56,558 bases of DNA from Altererythrobacter sp. (lineage in GTDB: Bacteria; Pseudomonadota; Alphaproteobacteria; Sphingomonadales; Sphingomonadaceae): positions 1 through 56,558 of the forward strand of contig JALRKY010000057.1 in NCBI GenBank assembly GCA_023260985.1, given 5' to 3'. Shown piece by piece: positions 22,200-31,444 of the stretch. The position numbers were made by a program, and so were the translations under genes. The number at the start of each line of letters is the position of its first letter. Positions within the stretch are counted from its first letter, which is position 1. The notes under the pieces are model-generated. The model saw only the letters and a list, made by a program, of their open reading frames with translations. It searched no databases and was not told where the DNA came from.

Positions 22200-24080
22200 T
22201 CAGGATGCACTGCCTGCCCATTCGGGTTGCTTGGGTGCAGGTAGGCCGGTTTCCTCTTCGCACGCTTCGCGCAAGGCGTCGATACCGGGGCCATAGTCGA
22301 ACAGCAGCAATGCACCGCGTGCGGCCTTCATTTCGGCACGTAGGCTGGCGGTCGCGGCATCGTCAACCGTGCCTTTGCCATCGGCCACCACGCCATAGGC
22401 CTTCGCGCCCTCGGCAGTGACGAGGCCCTGCCGGATTTCGAGCCCGACCAGCGCCGGGTCACGCTCAAGCGGATCGCCCCAGCCGCCGCCGCCCCAGGTG
22501 ATGAAGTGCAGCAGATCGCCCGCCTTCACCGGCACGTCTTCCACCTTGTTGCCGACGATTTCGGTGGTGCCTTCGGCGCGTTCGAGCACCTTCTTCGCGC
22601 GCAAGCCCGGATGGCCGCCGTTGACGCCCCAGGGCGGCACGAACCAGCGGTCGTCATGGATCGCGATGTGCCCGTCGGCGAGGAAGCGATAGGTCATGTG
22701 GATGCCATTGCCGCCGCGGTGCAGCCCGGCACCGCCGCTGTCGGGCTCGGTCGAATAGCGCTCGATCCGCAGCGGGAAATAGCGCTCTAGGAACTCGTTG
22801 GGCACATTGGTGAAGCCCGGCCACAGCGAGTGCCCGTCAGGCCCATCGCCCAGCGGCCGGCCCGGAATCCCGCCGAAGCCGATCTGGAACAGCTGGAACC
22901 ATTCGCGTTCCTTGCCTTCGCGCCGGTCCCAGCCCGAATAGAACAAATGCGGCGATGAGCTGAAGCCTGCCGCATTGAGAAATTCGGGTGTCTTCTGGCC
23001 CAGCAAGCCACCAAGGATGTCGAAGATGCGGCCCAGCGCATGGGTGCGTCCTGAGAGCGCGGCGGGGAATTTCGGCTTGAGCAGAGATCCCTCGGGGATG
23101 CGCACGTCGATCAGATCGTAGAACCCGTCATTGAACAGGATCTGCGGGTCGAACACCATGATCATATAGATGCCGAAGAACATCTTGAACATGTTCTCGT
23201 TGAGATAGAAATTGATCGAGGCGGCGCTCTGCGGATCGGTCCCGTCGAAATCGAGCACGACCTTGTCGCCCTCGCGCCACATGGTGCACTTGATCTTGTA
23301 GGGGCCGAAGCCCTTGCCGTCATCGCAAACGTAGTCCTCAAAGCTCACCGGCTCTTCGGCCACCGCCATGCCGATCAGCGCCTTCATCGCGCGATAGTTG
23401 CGGTCGAGCAGTTCCTGCGTCGCAGAAACGTAGACGTCGTCGCCGAAACGCTCGGCCATTTCGACCACGCGCCGTGCGGCTACGCGGCACGATGCGATCA
23501 GCGCATTGAGGTCGGCCTGGCACCAATCGGGCTTGCGCGTCTGGTGCATGACGAGCTTCATCAAATCGTCATTATATTCGCCTTTCTTCCAGATCTTCAC
23601 CGGCGGGATGCGCACCCCCTCCTCGAAGATCGAGCTGGCGCCGATCGGCATTGAGCCGGGGACCGCGCCGCCGATGTCGCTCTGGTGGCCGAACATGGCG
23701 GTGTAGGCGATCAGCCGCCCGTCCTTGAACACCGGCAGCAGCACCAGCCAGTCGTTCGAGTGCGAAATCGCGCCTTCGCAGGAATAGGGGTCCGACAGGA
23801 AGATCATGTCGCCGTCTTCCAGAGTGCCGTCGAAGCCGCGAAGGAAGCCGTCGATGAAGCTGCCGAACTGGCCCACGATCATCTTGCCCTTGGGGTCGGC
23901 GATCAGCGGGAAAGCGTCGCCCTGTTCGCGGATGCCGGGGCTCATCGCGGTGCGCACAAGCGTCGCATCCATCTCGATGCGCGCATTGCGCAGTGCATTC
24001 TCGATGATGTCGAGCGTGACCGGGTCGATTGCGATCTTCTGGAAGGGCTTGGGATTGGTTTCGATGATTTGTGCCGGCAT
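22200..24080 (-). CDS. hyuB: Hydantoinase B/oxoprolinase family subunit (HyuB), 626 aa
   Basis: The start lies 3 bp after the HyuA stop with AAGGAGGG just before it. Family features: DPVTLDIIENALRNARIEMDATLVRTAMSPGIREQGD at the N-terminus, SDPYSCEGAISHSNDWLVLLPVF, FGHQSDIGGAVPGS, and the C-terminal DLLHFITWGGGGWGDPLERDP. With HyuA it forms an ATP-dependent enzyme; family members open N-methylhydantoin, hydantoin, 5-oxoproline or caprolactam rings, or carboxylate acetone/acetophenone. The sequence does not settle which. Confidence 0.9.
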   Translation of the reverse strand: MPAQIIETNPKPFQKIAIDPVTLDIIENALRNARIEMDATLVRTAMSPGIREQGDAFPLIADPKGKMIVGQFGSFIDGFLRGFDGTLEDGDMIFLSDPYSCEGAISHSNDWLVLLPVFKDGRLIAYTAMFGHQSDIGGAVPGSMPIGASSIFEEGVRIPPVKIWKKGEYNDDLMKLVMHQTRKPDWCQADLNALIASCRVAARRVVEMAERFGDDVYVSATQELLDRNYRAMKALIGMAVAEEPVSFEDYVCDDGKGFGPYKIKCTMWREGDKVVLDFDGTDPQSAASINFYLNENMFKMFFGIYMIMVFDPQILFNDGFYDLIDVRIPEGSLLKPKFPAALSGRTHALGRIFDILGGLLGQKTPEFLNAAGFSSSPHLFYSGWDRREGKEREWFQLFQIGFGGIPGRPLGDGPDGHSLWPGFTNVPNEFLERYFPLRIERYSTEPDSGGAGLHRGGNGIHMTYRFLADGHIAIHDDRWFVPPWGVNGGHPGLRAKKVLERAEGTTEIVGNKVEDVPVKAGDLLHFITWGGGGWGDPLERDPALVGLEIRQGLVTAEGAKAYGVVADGKGTVDDAATASLRAEMKAARGALLLFDYGPGIDALREACEEETGLPAPKQPEWAGSAS

Positions 24081-24083
24081 CGC

Positions 24084-26141
24084 TCAGCCCTCCTTCACAA
24101 GGTTGATCAGGATATTGCCGACCCTGTCGACCGTGGCCATGCAGCCGCTTTCGACCAGCGTGGTCGAATCCATCTCGGTGATGATCGCCGGGCCGGGGAT
24201 AACGTCACCCTGGCGCAGGCGGCTGCGGTCGTAAATAACTGCTGTCTGTTCCTTGCCGTCGATCCACAGCGTGTGGTCGCGGATCTTGGCGGCGGAAGGA
24301 TCGCCGTCACCCTTGGGCAGTTCGGCTGCGGGCAAGTCAGGCGCCTGGCCCAGCGCCACCGCGCGCAGATTCACGATCTCGTGTGGGGTGTCCATGTTGA
24401 AGGTGAAGAGCCGCAGGTGCTCTTCGTCGAAACGCGCAAGGATGCCTGCGATCCCGTCCGCCTCGAGCACCTTCTTGTCAATCGTCAGCGGCACTTCGAA
24501 GGCCTGACCGGCATAGCGGATGTCGACTTCGAACTGCGTGGTGATCTGGTCTTTCGGCACGCCATCGGCGAGCAGCTCGCCGCGCGTCTGCGCCGCCATC
24601 TCGTCCAGCACCGCCTCAAGGTCAGCAATGGTGGTGTCTTTCGCAAGGCGGGAGAAGCTGCGCGCGGTTTCCGTGCGCATCCGCGTGGTCGCATCGCCCA
24701 GGGCGCACAGCACGCCGGGGCTGACCGGGCTGATCGCGGGCCAGCTGCCCATGAGCCGCGCGACGGCGTTGACATGCAGCGGGCCTGCCCCGCCGAAGCC
24801 CATCAGCGCGAAGTCGCGCGGGTCGTAGCCCTGCTGCACGCTGATCATGCGCAGCGCACCGAACATGTTCTCGTTGACGATATCGATGATGCCGCGCGCG
24901 GCCTCCATCAGCCCCACGCCCAGTGCGTCGGCCACGGTTTGCACTGCTTTCTTAGCGCCTTCGCGGTCGAGCTTGAAGCTGCCGCCCAGGAGATTTTCGG
25001 GCAGGTAGCCGAGCACGACATTGGCGTCGGTCACAGTCGGCAGCGTGCCGCCCTTGCCATAGGCGACCGGGCCAGGCACCGCGCCCGCACTTTCGGGGCC
25101 GACGCGCAGCGCCTTGGTTAGTTCAGGCACGTGGGCGATCGAGCCGCCGCCCGCGCCCACGGTCTTCACGTTCAGCGCCGAAGCACGGACCGAAAGATGG
25201 CCCACGTCGGTGGTGCGCACGCGGCGCGCCTCTAGCCCTTCGATCAGCGCCACGTCGGTCGACGTGCCGCCGACGTCGAGCGTGAGGATATTGCTGAAGC
25301 CGGCATTCTTCGCCACCCACAGCGCGCCGGTGACGCCGCCAGCCGGGCCGGACATTAGGATGTTGACCGGATGCTCCTCGGCCTTCTGGCTGCTCATCAG
25401 CCCGCCGTCCGAGCGCAGCAGCGAAAGGCGACCTTCCAGCCCCTGCTCCTCCAACTTGGTGCGCAGGTTCGAGACATATTTGCTCACCACCGGGCGCACG
25501 GCCGCATTGGCGACGGTCGACAGCGTACGCTCGTACTCCTGCATTTCGGGAAGCACTTCGTGGCTGAGCGAGACGGGGATGCCGGGCAATTCCTCCGCGG
25601 CAATCTCGCCGATCCGCTTCTCATGCGCGCCGTTGACGTAGGCGTTGATCAGGCTGACCGTCAGCGCTTCGATGGCGTTAGCCTTGAGCTTGCGCAGCGC
25701 GGCGCGTACGGCGTCCTCGTCCAGCGGGCGCACTTCCTTGCCATCGGCGCCCATCCGTCCCGGCACGTCGACCGTGTCTTCCAGATGTGCCAGCGGGGTC
25801 GGCTTGGGCCACACGATCCACGCCGCCAGCCCGCCAGGCACGAAGCTGCGCGCGATCTGCATGATGTCGCGATAGCCCTCGGTGGTGACGAGGCCGACCT
25901 TGGCGCCCTTGCCTTCCAGCACCGCATTGGTCGCGACGGTCGTGCCGTGGAGGAAATAGGAGATATCGCTCGCCGACACTCCGGCTTCGGCGGTGATCGC
26001 CTTCACCCCGTTGAGGATGCCCTCGGAGCTGTCATGCGGGGTCGACGGCGTCTTATGGCGCCAGAATTTCCCGCTCGTCTCGTCGAACAACAGCAGATCG
26101 GTGAAGGTTCCTCCCACATCGACGCCCAGCCTATAAGTCAT
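24084..26141 (-). CDS. hyuA: Hydantoinase A/oxoprolinase family subunit (HyuA), 685 aa
   Basis: The N-terminus MTYRLGVDVGGTFTDLLLFDE is the ASKHA-fold phosphate-binding loop; FLHGTTVATNAVLEGKGAKVGLVTTEGYRDI and ILTLDVGGTSTDVALIEG are further nucleotide-binding signatures, and GYDPRDFALMGFGGAGPLHV is conserved. It is the ATP-using subunit of the HyuAB complex. GGAGAG lies before the ATG. It follows the HMG-CoA-lyase-like gene by 24 bp. A segment GGLAAWIVWPKPTPLAHLEDT points to a subgroup that is not the classical 5-oxoprolinase. Confidence 0.9.
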   Translation of the reverse strand: MTYRLGVDVGGTFTDLLLFDETSGKFWRHKTPSTPHDSSEGILNGVKAITAEAGVSASDISYFLHGTTVATNAVLEGKGAKVGLVTTEGYRDIMQIARSFVPGGLAAWIVWPKPTPLAHLEDTVDVPGRMGADGKEVRPLDEDAVRAALRKLKANAIEALTVSLINAYVNGAHEKRIGEIAAEELPGIPVSLSHEVLPEMQEYERTLSTVANAAVRPVVSKYVSNLRTKLEEQGLEGRLSLLRSDGGLMSSQKAEEHPVNILMSGPAGGVTGALWVAKNAGFSNILTLDVGGTSTDVALIEGLEARRVRTTDVGHLSVRASALNVKTVGAGGGSIAHVPELTKALRVGPESAGAVPGPVAYGKGGTLPTVTDANVVLGYLPENLLGGSFKLDREGAKKAVQTVADALGVGLMEAARGIIDIVNENMFGALRMISVQQGYDPRDFALMGFGGAGPLHVNAVARLMGSWPAISPVSPGVLCALGDATTRMRTETARSFSRLAKDTTIADLEAVLDEMAAQTRGELLADGVPKDQITTQFEVDIRYAGQAFEVPLTIDKKVLEADGIAGILARFDEEHLRLFTFNMDTPHEIVNLRAVALGQAPDLPAAELPKGDGDPSAAKIRDHTLWIDGKEQTAVIYDRSRLRQGDVIPGPAIITEMDSTTLVESGCMATVDRVGNILINLVKEG

Positions 26142-26165
26142 AGTCTCTCCGTGGCTTCGGTTTCG

Positions 26166-27074
26166 TCAGGCCGCGCGCGCGACCATCGATGACAATTCGC
26201 GGCCCAGCCTTTCAGCGAACCAGCGGTTGGTGGCGATGGCGGCATCCAGATCGACGCCGCTGTCGATGCCTGAACGCTCCATCATGTAGATAAGGTCCTC
26301 GGTCGCGATATTTCCGGTCGCCTTGGGGGCGAAAGGGCAACCGCCGAGCCCGCCGAGCGAGGCATCGAAGATCCGCGCACCAGCCTGATACGCCGCCCAG
26401 GCATTGGCGATGCCGGTGCCACGCGTGTTATGGAAATGCGCCCGCATCGGTATCCGCCCTTCGAGCAGTTCGCCGAGCTTTCCGAACAGCTCGCTAACCT
26501 GTGCCGGGGTGCCGACGCCGATTGTGTCCGCTAGCGCGATCTCTTCGGGCTCCTCTATCACCATCTCTTCGGCTATTGCGAGCACGGTTTCGGGCTTCAC
26601 GGTGCCTTCGAACGGGCAGCCGAAGGCGGCGCTGATGGTAATCTGCGCGCGCATCCCTTCGGCCTTGGCAAAGCGGATCATGTCGCGGTTCTCGGCGATG
26701 CCTTCCGCGATGGTATGGCCTTGGTTCTTCTGGCCGAAAGTGTCGCTGGCGACGAGTACGCAGCCGACCTGGTCGATCCCGCGTTTGCCGCCGTCCCTTG
26801 TTGCGAGACCGCGCAGCACGCCGCGTTTGTTGAGCACCAGCCCGATATAGGTCGCATCGGCACGGTCGGGCAAGCCGGCGATGACGGCTTCGGCATCGGC
26901 CATTTGCGGCACCCGCTGCGGGTGGACGAAGCTCGCCACTTCCACCCGCCGCGCGCCGTAATCGAGCATGCGGTTGATCAGCTCAAGCTTCACCTCGGTC
27001 GAGATGATGTCGGGCTCATTCTGCAGCCCGTCGCGCGGGCCGACTTCTACCAGTTCAATGCTTTCGGCGGCCAT
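26166..27074 (-). CDS. HMG-CoA lyase-like protein, 302 aa
   Basis: ATG at 27074 gives MAAESIELVEVGPRDGLQNEP, the standard DRE-TIM lyase start with substrate/metal motif RDGLQNE. Later motifs: HFHNTRGTGIANAWAAYQAG (metal His) and GGLGGCPFAPKATGNIATED, with the active-site Cys loop. It cleaves a 3-hydroxy-3-alkyl acyl-CoA, releasing acetyl-CoA or a related CoA; the natural substrate may be HMG-CoA or an analogue such as citramalyl-CoA. It is the first gene of the GntR-type regulated operon. Confidence 0.88.
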   Translation of the reverse strand: MAAESIELVEVGPRDGLQNEPDIISTEVKLELINRMLDYGARRVEVASFVHPQRVPQMADAEAVIAGLPDRADATYIGLVLNKRGVLRGLATRDGGKRGIDQVGCVLVASDTFGQKNQGHTIAEGIAENRDMIRFAKAEGMRAQITISAAFGCPFEGTVKPETVLAIAEEMVIEEPEEIALADTIGVGTPAQVSELFGKLGELLEGRIPMRAHFHNTRGTGIANAWAAYQAGARIFDASLGGLGGCPFAPKATGNIATEDLIYMMERSGIDSGVDLDAAIATNRWFAERLGRELSSMVARAA

Positions 27075-27118
27075 GGAATCGCTCTGCGAGAATTCGTAGG
27101 GGTCCGCGCCTGATACGC

Positions 27119-27133
27119 AAATTGTATACAAAT
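27119..27133. promoter_or_regulatory. TTGTATACAA operator in the HMGL/CaiB divergent promoter
   Basis: The palindrome TTGTATACAA (27122-27131) lies 48 bp before the HMG-CoA-lyase-like gene and between it and the divergent CaiB gene. The same sequence, extended to 12 bp, is at 30652-30663. Its form matches FCD-type GntR operators, and such a regulator is encoded at 29824-30462. Confidence 0.7.
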
Positions 27134-27271
27134 GCAAATGCCGCATTTATAGGGCGATGCGGAATCGCATGACGTTCGGCGGGCTAGCCGGCGCTATGCC
27201 TTGGTTACATCGCACTATCATGGGCTGCAGTGGCTCTACTGCGTTTAGCAAAGCAAGAGGATCCCGAAATC

Positions 27272-28453
27272 ATGGCACAAGGCGCGCTCGACGGACTGCG
27301 GCTGATCGAGATGGGGCAACTGATCGCAGGGCCGTTTTGCGGGCAGTTGATGGCCGATCACGGCGCGGAAGTGATCAAGATCGAACCGCCTAAGGTGGGC
27401 GATGCGATGCGCAACTGGGGGCAGGGCATCCCGCTGTGGTTCTCGGTCGTCGCGCGCAACAAGAAGTCGATCACGCTGAACCTTCGCGAGAAGGAAGGGC
27501 AAGACATCGTCCGCCAGCTCGCCGCCAAGGCCGATTTTCTGCTGGAGAATTTCCGCCCCGGCACGCTCGAACGCTGGAGCCTGGGCTGGGAACAGCTGCA
27601 TGCGATCAACGAAGCGCTGATCATGATCCGCGTCTCCGGCTACGGCCAGAGCGGGCCTTACAGCCCCCGCGCCGGCTATGGCGGTATTGGCGAAGCGATG
27701 GGCGGCATGCGCTATATTGCAGGCGAGCCGGACCGGCCGCCGAGCCGCGCTGGCCTGTCGATCGGGGATTCGCTGGCGGCGATCTATGCCTGCCTCGGCG
27801 CGCTGATGGCGCTCAACCACAGGCACAAGACCGGCCAGGGCCAGGTCGTGGATTCGGCGATCTACGAAGCGGTGCTGGCGATGATGGAATCGACCATCCC
27901 AGAATATGCTGTGGCGAACCATATCCGCGAGCGCACCGGATCGATCCTGCCCAAGGTCGCCCCGTCGAATGTCTACCCCACGAAGGACGGCAGCGTGCTC
28001 GTCGCGGGCAACCAGGACAGCGTGTGGAAGCGTATGGCCGAGATGATGGGCGTGCCCGAGTTGGGCGACGATCCGCGCTACAACAGCCATGTCGCCCGCG
28101 GCGAACGCCAGCAGGAGCTCGACGACCTGATCGGCAAGTGGACGAAGCAATTCACCAGCCCGGAAGTGCTGGCAAAATGCGAGGAGCACGGCGTTCCGGC
28201 GGGCAATATCTACCGCGCGCCTGAAATGCTGGCCGATCCCCACTTCTCCGCACGCGAAGCGATCATCGAGCTGCCGCACCCGAAGCATGCGAACTTCAAG
28301 ATGCAGAACGTCGCGCCCAAGCTGTCCAAAACGCCTGGCCATGTCGACTGGGTCGGCCCCGAGCTGGGACAGCACAACGAGGAGATCTACGGCGAACTGC
28401 TGGGGATGGATTCGGCGAAGCGGGCAGACCTAGCGGGGCGCGGGATTATCTGA
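27272..28453 (+). CDS. CaiB/BaiF family CoA-transferase, second copy, 393 aa
   Basis: ATG at 27272, with GAGGA about 12 bases upstream. N-terminus MAQGALDGLRLIEMGQLIAGPFCGQLMADHGAEVIKIEPP and ENFRPGTLERWSLG are family III CoA-transferase signatures; the catalytic Asp lies in GQGQVVDSAIYEAVL. It is divergent from the HMGL-HyuAB operon across a shared palindromic operator, so it probably works in the same pathway by forming a CoA ester for the lyase. Confidence 0.9.
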   Translation: MAQGALDGLRLIEMGQLIAGPFCGQLMADHGAEVIKIEPPKVGDAMRNWGQGIPLWFSVVARNKKSITLNLREKEGQDIVRQLAAKADFLLENFRPGTLERWSLGWEQLHAINEALIMIRVSGYGQSGPYSPRAGYGGIGEAMGGMRYIAGEPDRPPSRAGLSIGDSLAAIYACLGALMALNHRHKTGQGQVVDSAIYEAVLAMMESTIPEYAVANHIRERTGSILPKVAPSNVYPTKDGSVLVAGNQDSVWKRMAEMMGVPELGDDPRYNSHVARGERQQELDDLIGKWTKQFTSPEVLAKCEEHGVPAGNIYRAPEMLADPHFSAREAIIELPHPKHANFKMQNVAPKLSKTPGHVDWVGPELGQHNEEIYGELLGMDSAKRADLAGRGII

Positions 28454-28460
28454 CCCGCGC

Positions 28461-29637
28461 CTATCCCGGCGTCAGCTTGATCAGTCCCGCCGAGAATCCG
28501 TACTCCAGCACCCAAATGCTGCCGTCCGGCGCTTCTTCGACTTCGCGAATCCGGGCGCCAAGCGGCATGCGCGCCACTTCGGTGGCTGTTCGTCCGGACA
28601 CACGCACGCGGATGAGGCCCTACGCCACCAGCCCCGCCAGCACCAAGTCATTGGCCCAGCCCACAAACCGCGATCCACGATACTGGATCATGCCGCTGGG
28701 TGCGATCGATGGGCTCTAGCTGATCAATGGCGCAGTGTATGCCGTATTGGTCGAATGCGCAGGGATGTCGCTACCGTCATAATTGTCGCCCTCTGACACC
28801 AGCGGCCAGCCGTAATTCAATCCGGGGTCGATCAGATTGAATTCATCGCCTCCCAGCGGCCCCATCTCGCTGCCGAACAGCCGTCCGTCTCTGGCGAAGA
28901 CCAGCCCATAGGGATTCCGGTGACCGTATGACCAGATTTCCGGCTACGCGCCCGCAGTGCTCGCAAAGGGATTGCCGGAGGCCGGCGAGCCATCGAGGTT
29001 GAGCCGTACGATCTTGCCCAGCGTTACCCCAAGATCATGCGCCGGGCTGTCTTGCTGGCGCTCGCCCGTACTGACGAACAGGTACCGACCATCGGGGAAG
29101 AAAGCGAAGCGGCACCGAGGTTCCCCCCGGTGGTTACCGGGCTTGCCCGCCAGACGACGGCCAGGCCGCCGAGGCTTGGCGATCCGCCGAGATTGAGCGT
29201 GGCACGAGCGACGGCCAGCCGCTGGCCGCCACGGAGGGGTCGGCGAAGCTCAGCCAGATGAGGCTATTAATGGCAAAGGCCGGATCGAGTGCCACGTCCT
29301 GCATACCCAACTGCCCGGAATAGGCGATCGTTGGCGCCCCTGCGACCTGGGTCTTTGCCCCGGCCTCGGTCACCAGGAAAGGCGAGCCCGGCTTCTCGGT
29401 CACCGGGGCGCGGCCATCGGGTAGGAAGACCATCGCCCAGGGACTGTCGAACGTGGCGATCGTTTGCCGCGCAACCGCCGTAGTTGTCGGTGTTGGCGTA
29501 GGAGTTGGGGTGGGCGTTGCGGTCGGGGTGGGAGCAGGAGAACCGGCTGCCGTCGGTGCACCCTGACTGCCTTCACCGCCGCAGCCGAGCAGCACCAGTA
29601 CCAGTGCGGTTACCGTCGTCGTTGCCAATATTTTCAT
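28461..29637 (-). pseudogene. PQQ-dependent sugar dehydrogenase-like lipoprotein gene, decayed
   Basis: From ATG 29637 the reading gives a lipoprotein signal (MKILATTTVTALVLVLLGCGG), a Pro/Thr repeat linker and the start of a soluble sorbosone/glucose dehydrogenase-type propeller (SPWAMVFLPDG, GQLGMQDVALDPAF). Frameshifts near 29237 and 29113 interrupt it (LAVARATLNLGGSPSLGGLA lies in another frame). Then FFPDGRYLFVSTGERQQ, WSYGHRNPYGLVFARDG and LNYGWPLVSEGDNYDG follow in one frame broken by TAGs at 28946-28944, 28718-28716 and 28622-28620. The end, GSIWVLEYGFSAGLIKLTPG, is intact. Confidence 0.85.
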
Positions 29638-29823
29638 CGCTGCGGCCTCCCGGAAAATCGACCAGAGCGCCCATCTCTCAGCCCGGATAGCTTTGATCCC
29701 CCGACCTTCAAATGACCGTCCGGGTTCAAGCACCATGCCATCAGTGATCTGGATGGCCATCAAGCCTTGCGAGTCGGTTAATTTCAGGCGCCCGCCCCAG
29801 CCCGATGATTGGGCGCAAGCGCC

Positions 29824-30462
29824 CTACTCCGCCGCCCCGGCAAAGGTGTGGAACGCGCGGCGCAAATGGCTACCCATCACCGCGCGCGCCCAGTCCGGGT
29901 CGCCCGCGCGGAAAGCGGCGATCAGCTCGTCATGGTCGCGCGCCGACTGCTCTAGATCCGCGACCGAATAGCTGCGCGCGGTGCGCAGCACCACCGGGGC
30001 CTCCACCAGCATTGCCAGAACCTGGCCCAGCCGGGGCGAATGCGCTGCCTCGGTGATGATTTCGTGAAAGGTGCGGTTGGCATCGAGGAAGCGGGTGACA
30101 TCGGGCGGATCGTGCTCCACCGCATCGTGCAGCTCGCGATTGACCGCTTCGAGGCGGTCGATCTCGTCGCTTTTGAGGCGCAGTGCCGCGCGTTCCGCAG
30201 CGTGGCCTTCCAGCATCTTGCGCAGAGTGAACATCTCGTCGATGTCGTCGCGGCTCCAGTCGGCCACGAAGATGCGCTTGGATTCGCTGCGCACCAGCAA
30301 CATCTCGCCCTCCAGCCGCCGCACCGCCTCGCGCACCGGGGTGCGGCTGACGCCGGTCACCTGTGCCAGCTGGTACTCGGTCAGCTGTTCGCCCGGCTTG
30401 ACCGCGCCGCTCAGCAGGTGCGCACGGATCTTGTCATAGGCCTGGTCGGACGCGCGGCTCAT
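29824..30462 (-). CDS. GntR family regulator with FCD domain, 212 aa
   Basis: The winged helix covers residues 1-70 (AYDKIRAHLLSGAVKPGEQLTEYQLAQVTGVSRTPVREAVRRLEGEMLL), followed by the all-helical FCD ligand domain with DANRTFHEIITEAAHSPRL, RDHDELIAAFRAGD and SHLRRAFH, which supply the usual metal-binding Asp/His residues. It most likely represses the island and is relieved by a pathway acid; TTGTATACAA palindromes lie in both neighbouring promoter regions. Confidence 0.9.
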   Translation of the reverse strand: MSRASDQAYDKIRAHLLSGAVKPGEQLTEYQLAQVTGVSRTPVREAVRRLEGEMLLVRSESKRIFVADWSRDDIDEMFTLRKMLEGHAAERAALRLKSDEIDRLEAVNRELHDAVEHDPPDVTRFLDANRTFHEIITEAAHSPRLGQVLAMLVEAPVVLRTARSYSVADLEQSARDHDELIAAFRAGDPDWARAVMGSHLRRAFHTFAGAAE

Positions 30463-30638
30463 CGGCGATCATCCATGTCGCAAAGGCCGATCACAACCGC
30501 AGTGCAATTGGTGCAATCAATGTCGGTGGCAGGGGTCATGAAGCGCTTCGGATAAGCCATAGGCCCCTCGCTGCAAAGCTTTCCGCCACCAAAATATCAC
30601 AACCTCACCATCAAGAATGACAGGGAACTGAAATTCGC

Positions 30639-30663
30639 TTGACGGGTATAAATTGTATACAAT
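30639..30663 (+). promoter_or_regulatory. Promoter element with ATTGTATACAAT operator
   Basis: TTGACG (30639-30644) resembles a -35 box. The perfect 12-bp palindrome ATTGTATACAAT (30652-30663) follows where a repressor would block the promoter. It lies 37 bp before the racemase-like gene that heads the plus-strand operon and 190 bp from the GntR start, so it may also give autoregulation. No strong -10 is evident. Confidence 0.65.
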
Positions 30664-30700
30664 AGGAAATGCGTCAAGGGGAGCAGTGGATTAAGGTGAC

Positions 30701-31444
30701 ATGAACCGAATCAAGGTCATCGTGCCGATCCCGATGGATGAGGCCGGGGTTGCCAACCGGGCCGAGCAATTGCCTGATCATTTCGTGCGACCTGGCTTCC
30801 AGCCCGAATTCCAAGCGGTGCGCTGGGGCGCGGCGCTGGGTGACAGCTATCATGATACGATGCTGATGGACTGGACCGTGTTCCAGGCCGGGATCACCGC
30901 CGAAGAAGAAGGCTATGCCGGCGTGTTGATCGACACGGTCAGCGACAGTGGCATGCGCGCGTTGCGCAGCGCGCTCAGCATTCCCGTGGTCGGCCCGGGC
31001 GAAGCTAGCTTCGCGATGGCGATGATGCTGGGCAAGAAGTTCACTGTGCTGACCATGTGGCCCGAGTGGTTCCCGCTCTATGAAAAGACGCTGACCGAAT
31101 ATGGCTGGTGGGATCGGGTCGCCTCGCTGCGGTCGATCAGCACGCGGCCTGACGTCACCGAATTGCTGGAAGGTAAGGAAGAGGTGGTATTCGGCAAGCT
31201 CAAGGCCGAAGCGAAAAGGGCAATTGAGGAAGACGGTGCCGATGTGATCGTGCTCGGCTCTACCACCATGCACCAGAGCGCCGCCTATCTCGACAGCCAG
31301 CTGCCGATCCCGGTGCTGAACCCGGGCCAGGTTGCCTACAAGCTGCTCGAAACGCAGATCGAGCTGGGCCTTACCCATTCGAAGAAGGCCTTTCCCGCAC
31401 CCGAAGTGCCCAAACAGGCAGACATCCTAAAGGGGTGGTATTGA
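30701..31444 (+). CDS. Asp/Glu/hydantoin racemase-superfamily protein without cysteines, 247 aa
   Basis: The fold is recognisable from MNRIKVIVPIPMDEAG, GYAGVLIDTVSDSGMRALRSALSIPVVGPGEASFAMAMMLGKKFTVLT and EEDGADVIVLGSTTMHQSAAYL. In hydantoin and Asp/Glu racemases the two catalytic cysteines sit in C-F-x-D-P-G and L-G-C-x-G-M; here they are Thr79 and Ser187, and the whole protein has no Cys. Cofactor-free racemisation is therefore unlikely; another reaction or a binding role is likely. It heads the operon with the two NTF2-like genes and the amidohydrolase. Confidence 0.8.
   Translation: MNRIKVIVPIPMDEAGVANRAEQLPDHFVRPGFQPEFQAVRWGAALGDSYHDTMLMDWTVFQAGITAEEEGYAGVLIDTVSDSGMRALRSALSIPVVGPGEASFAMAMMLGKKFTVLTMWPEWFPLYEKTLTEYGWWDRVASLRSISTRPDVTELLEGKEEVVFGKLKAEAKRAIEEDGADVIVLGSTTMHQSAAYLDSQLPIPVLNPGQVAYKLLETQIELGLTHSKKAFPAPEVPKQADILKGWY

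Noticed and set aside
23685-25121. 478-codon plus-strand frame opposite hyuA/hyuB
   Set aside because: Spans parts of two well-supported genes on the other strand and has no recognisable motif.
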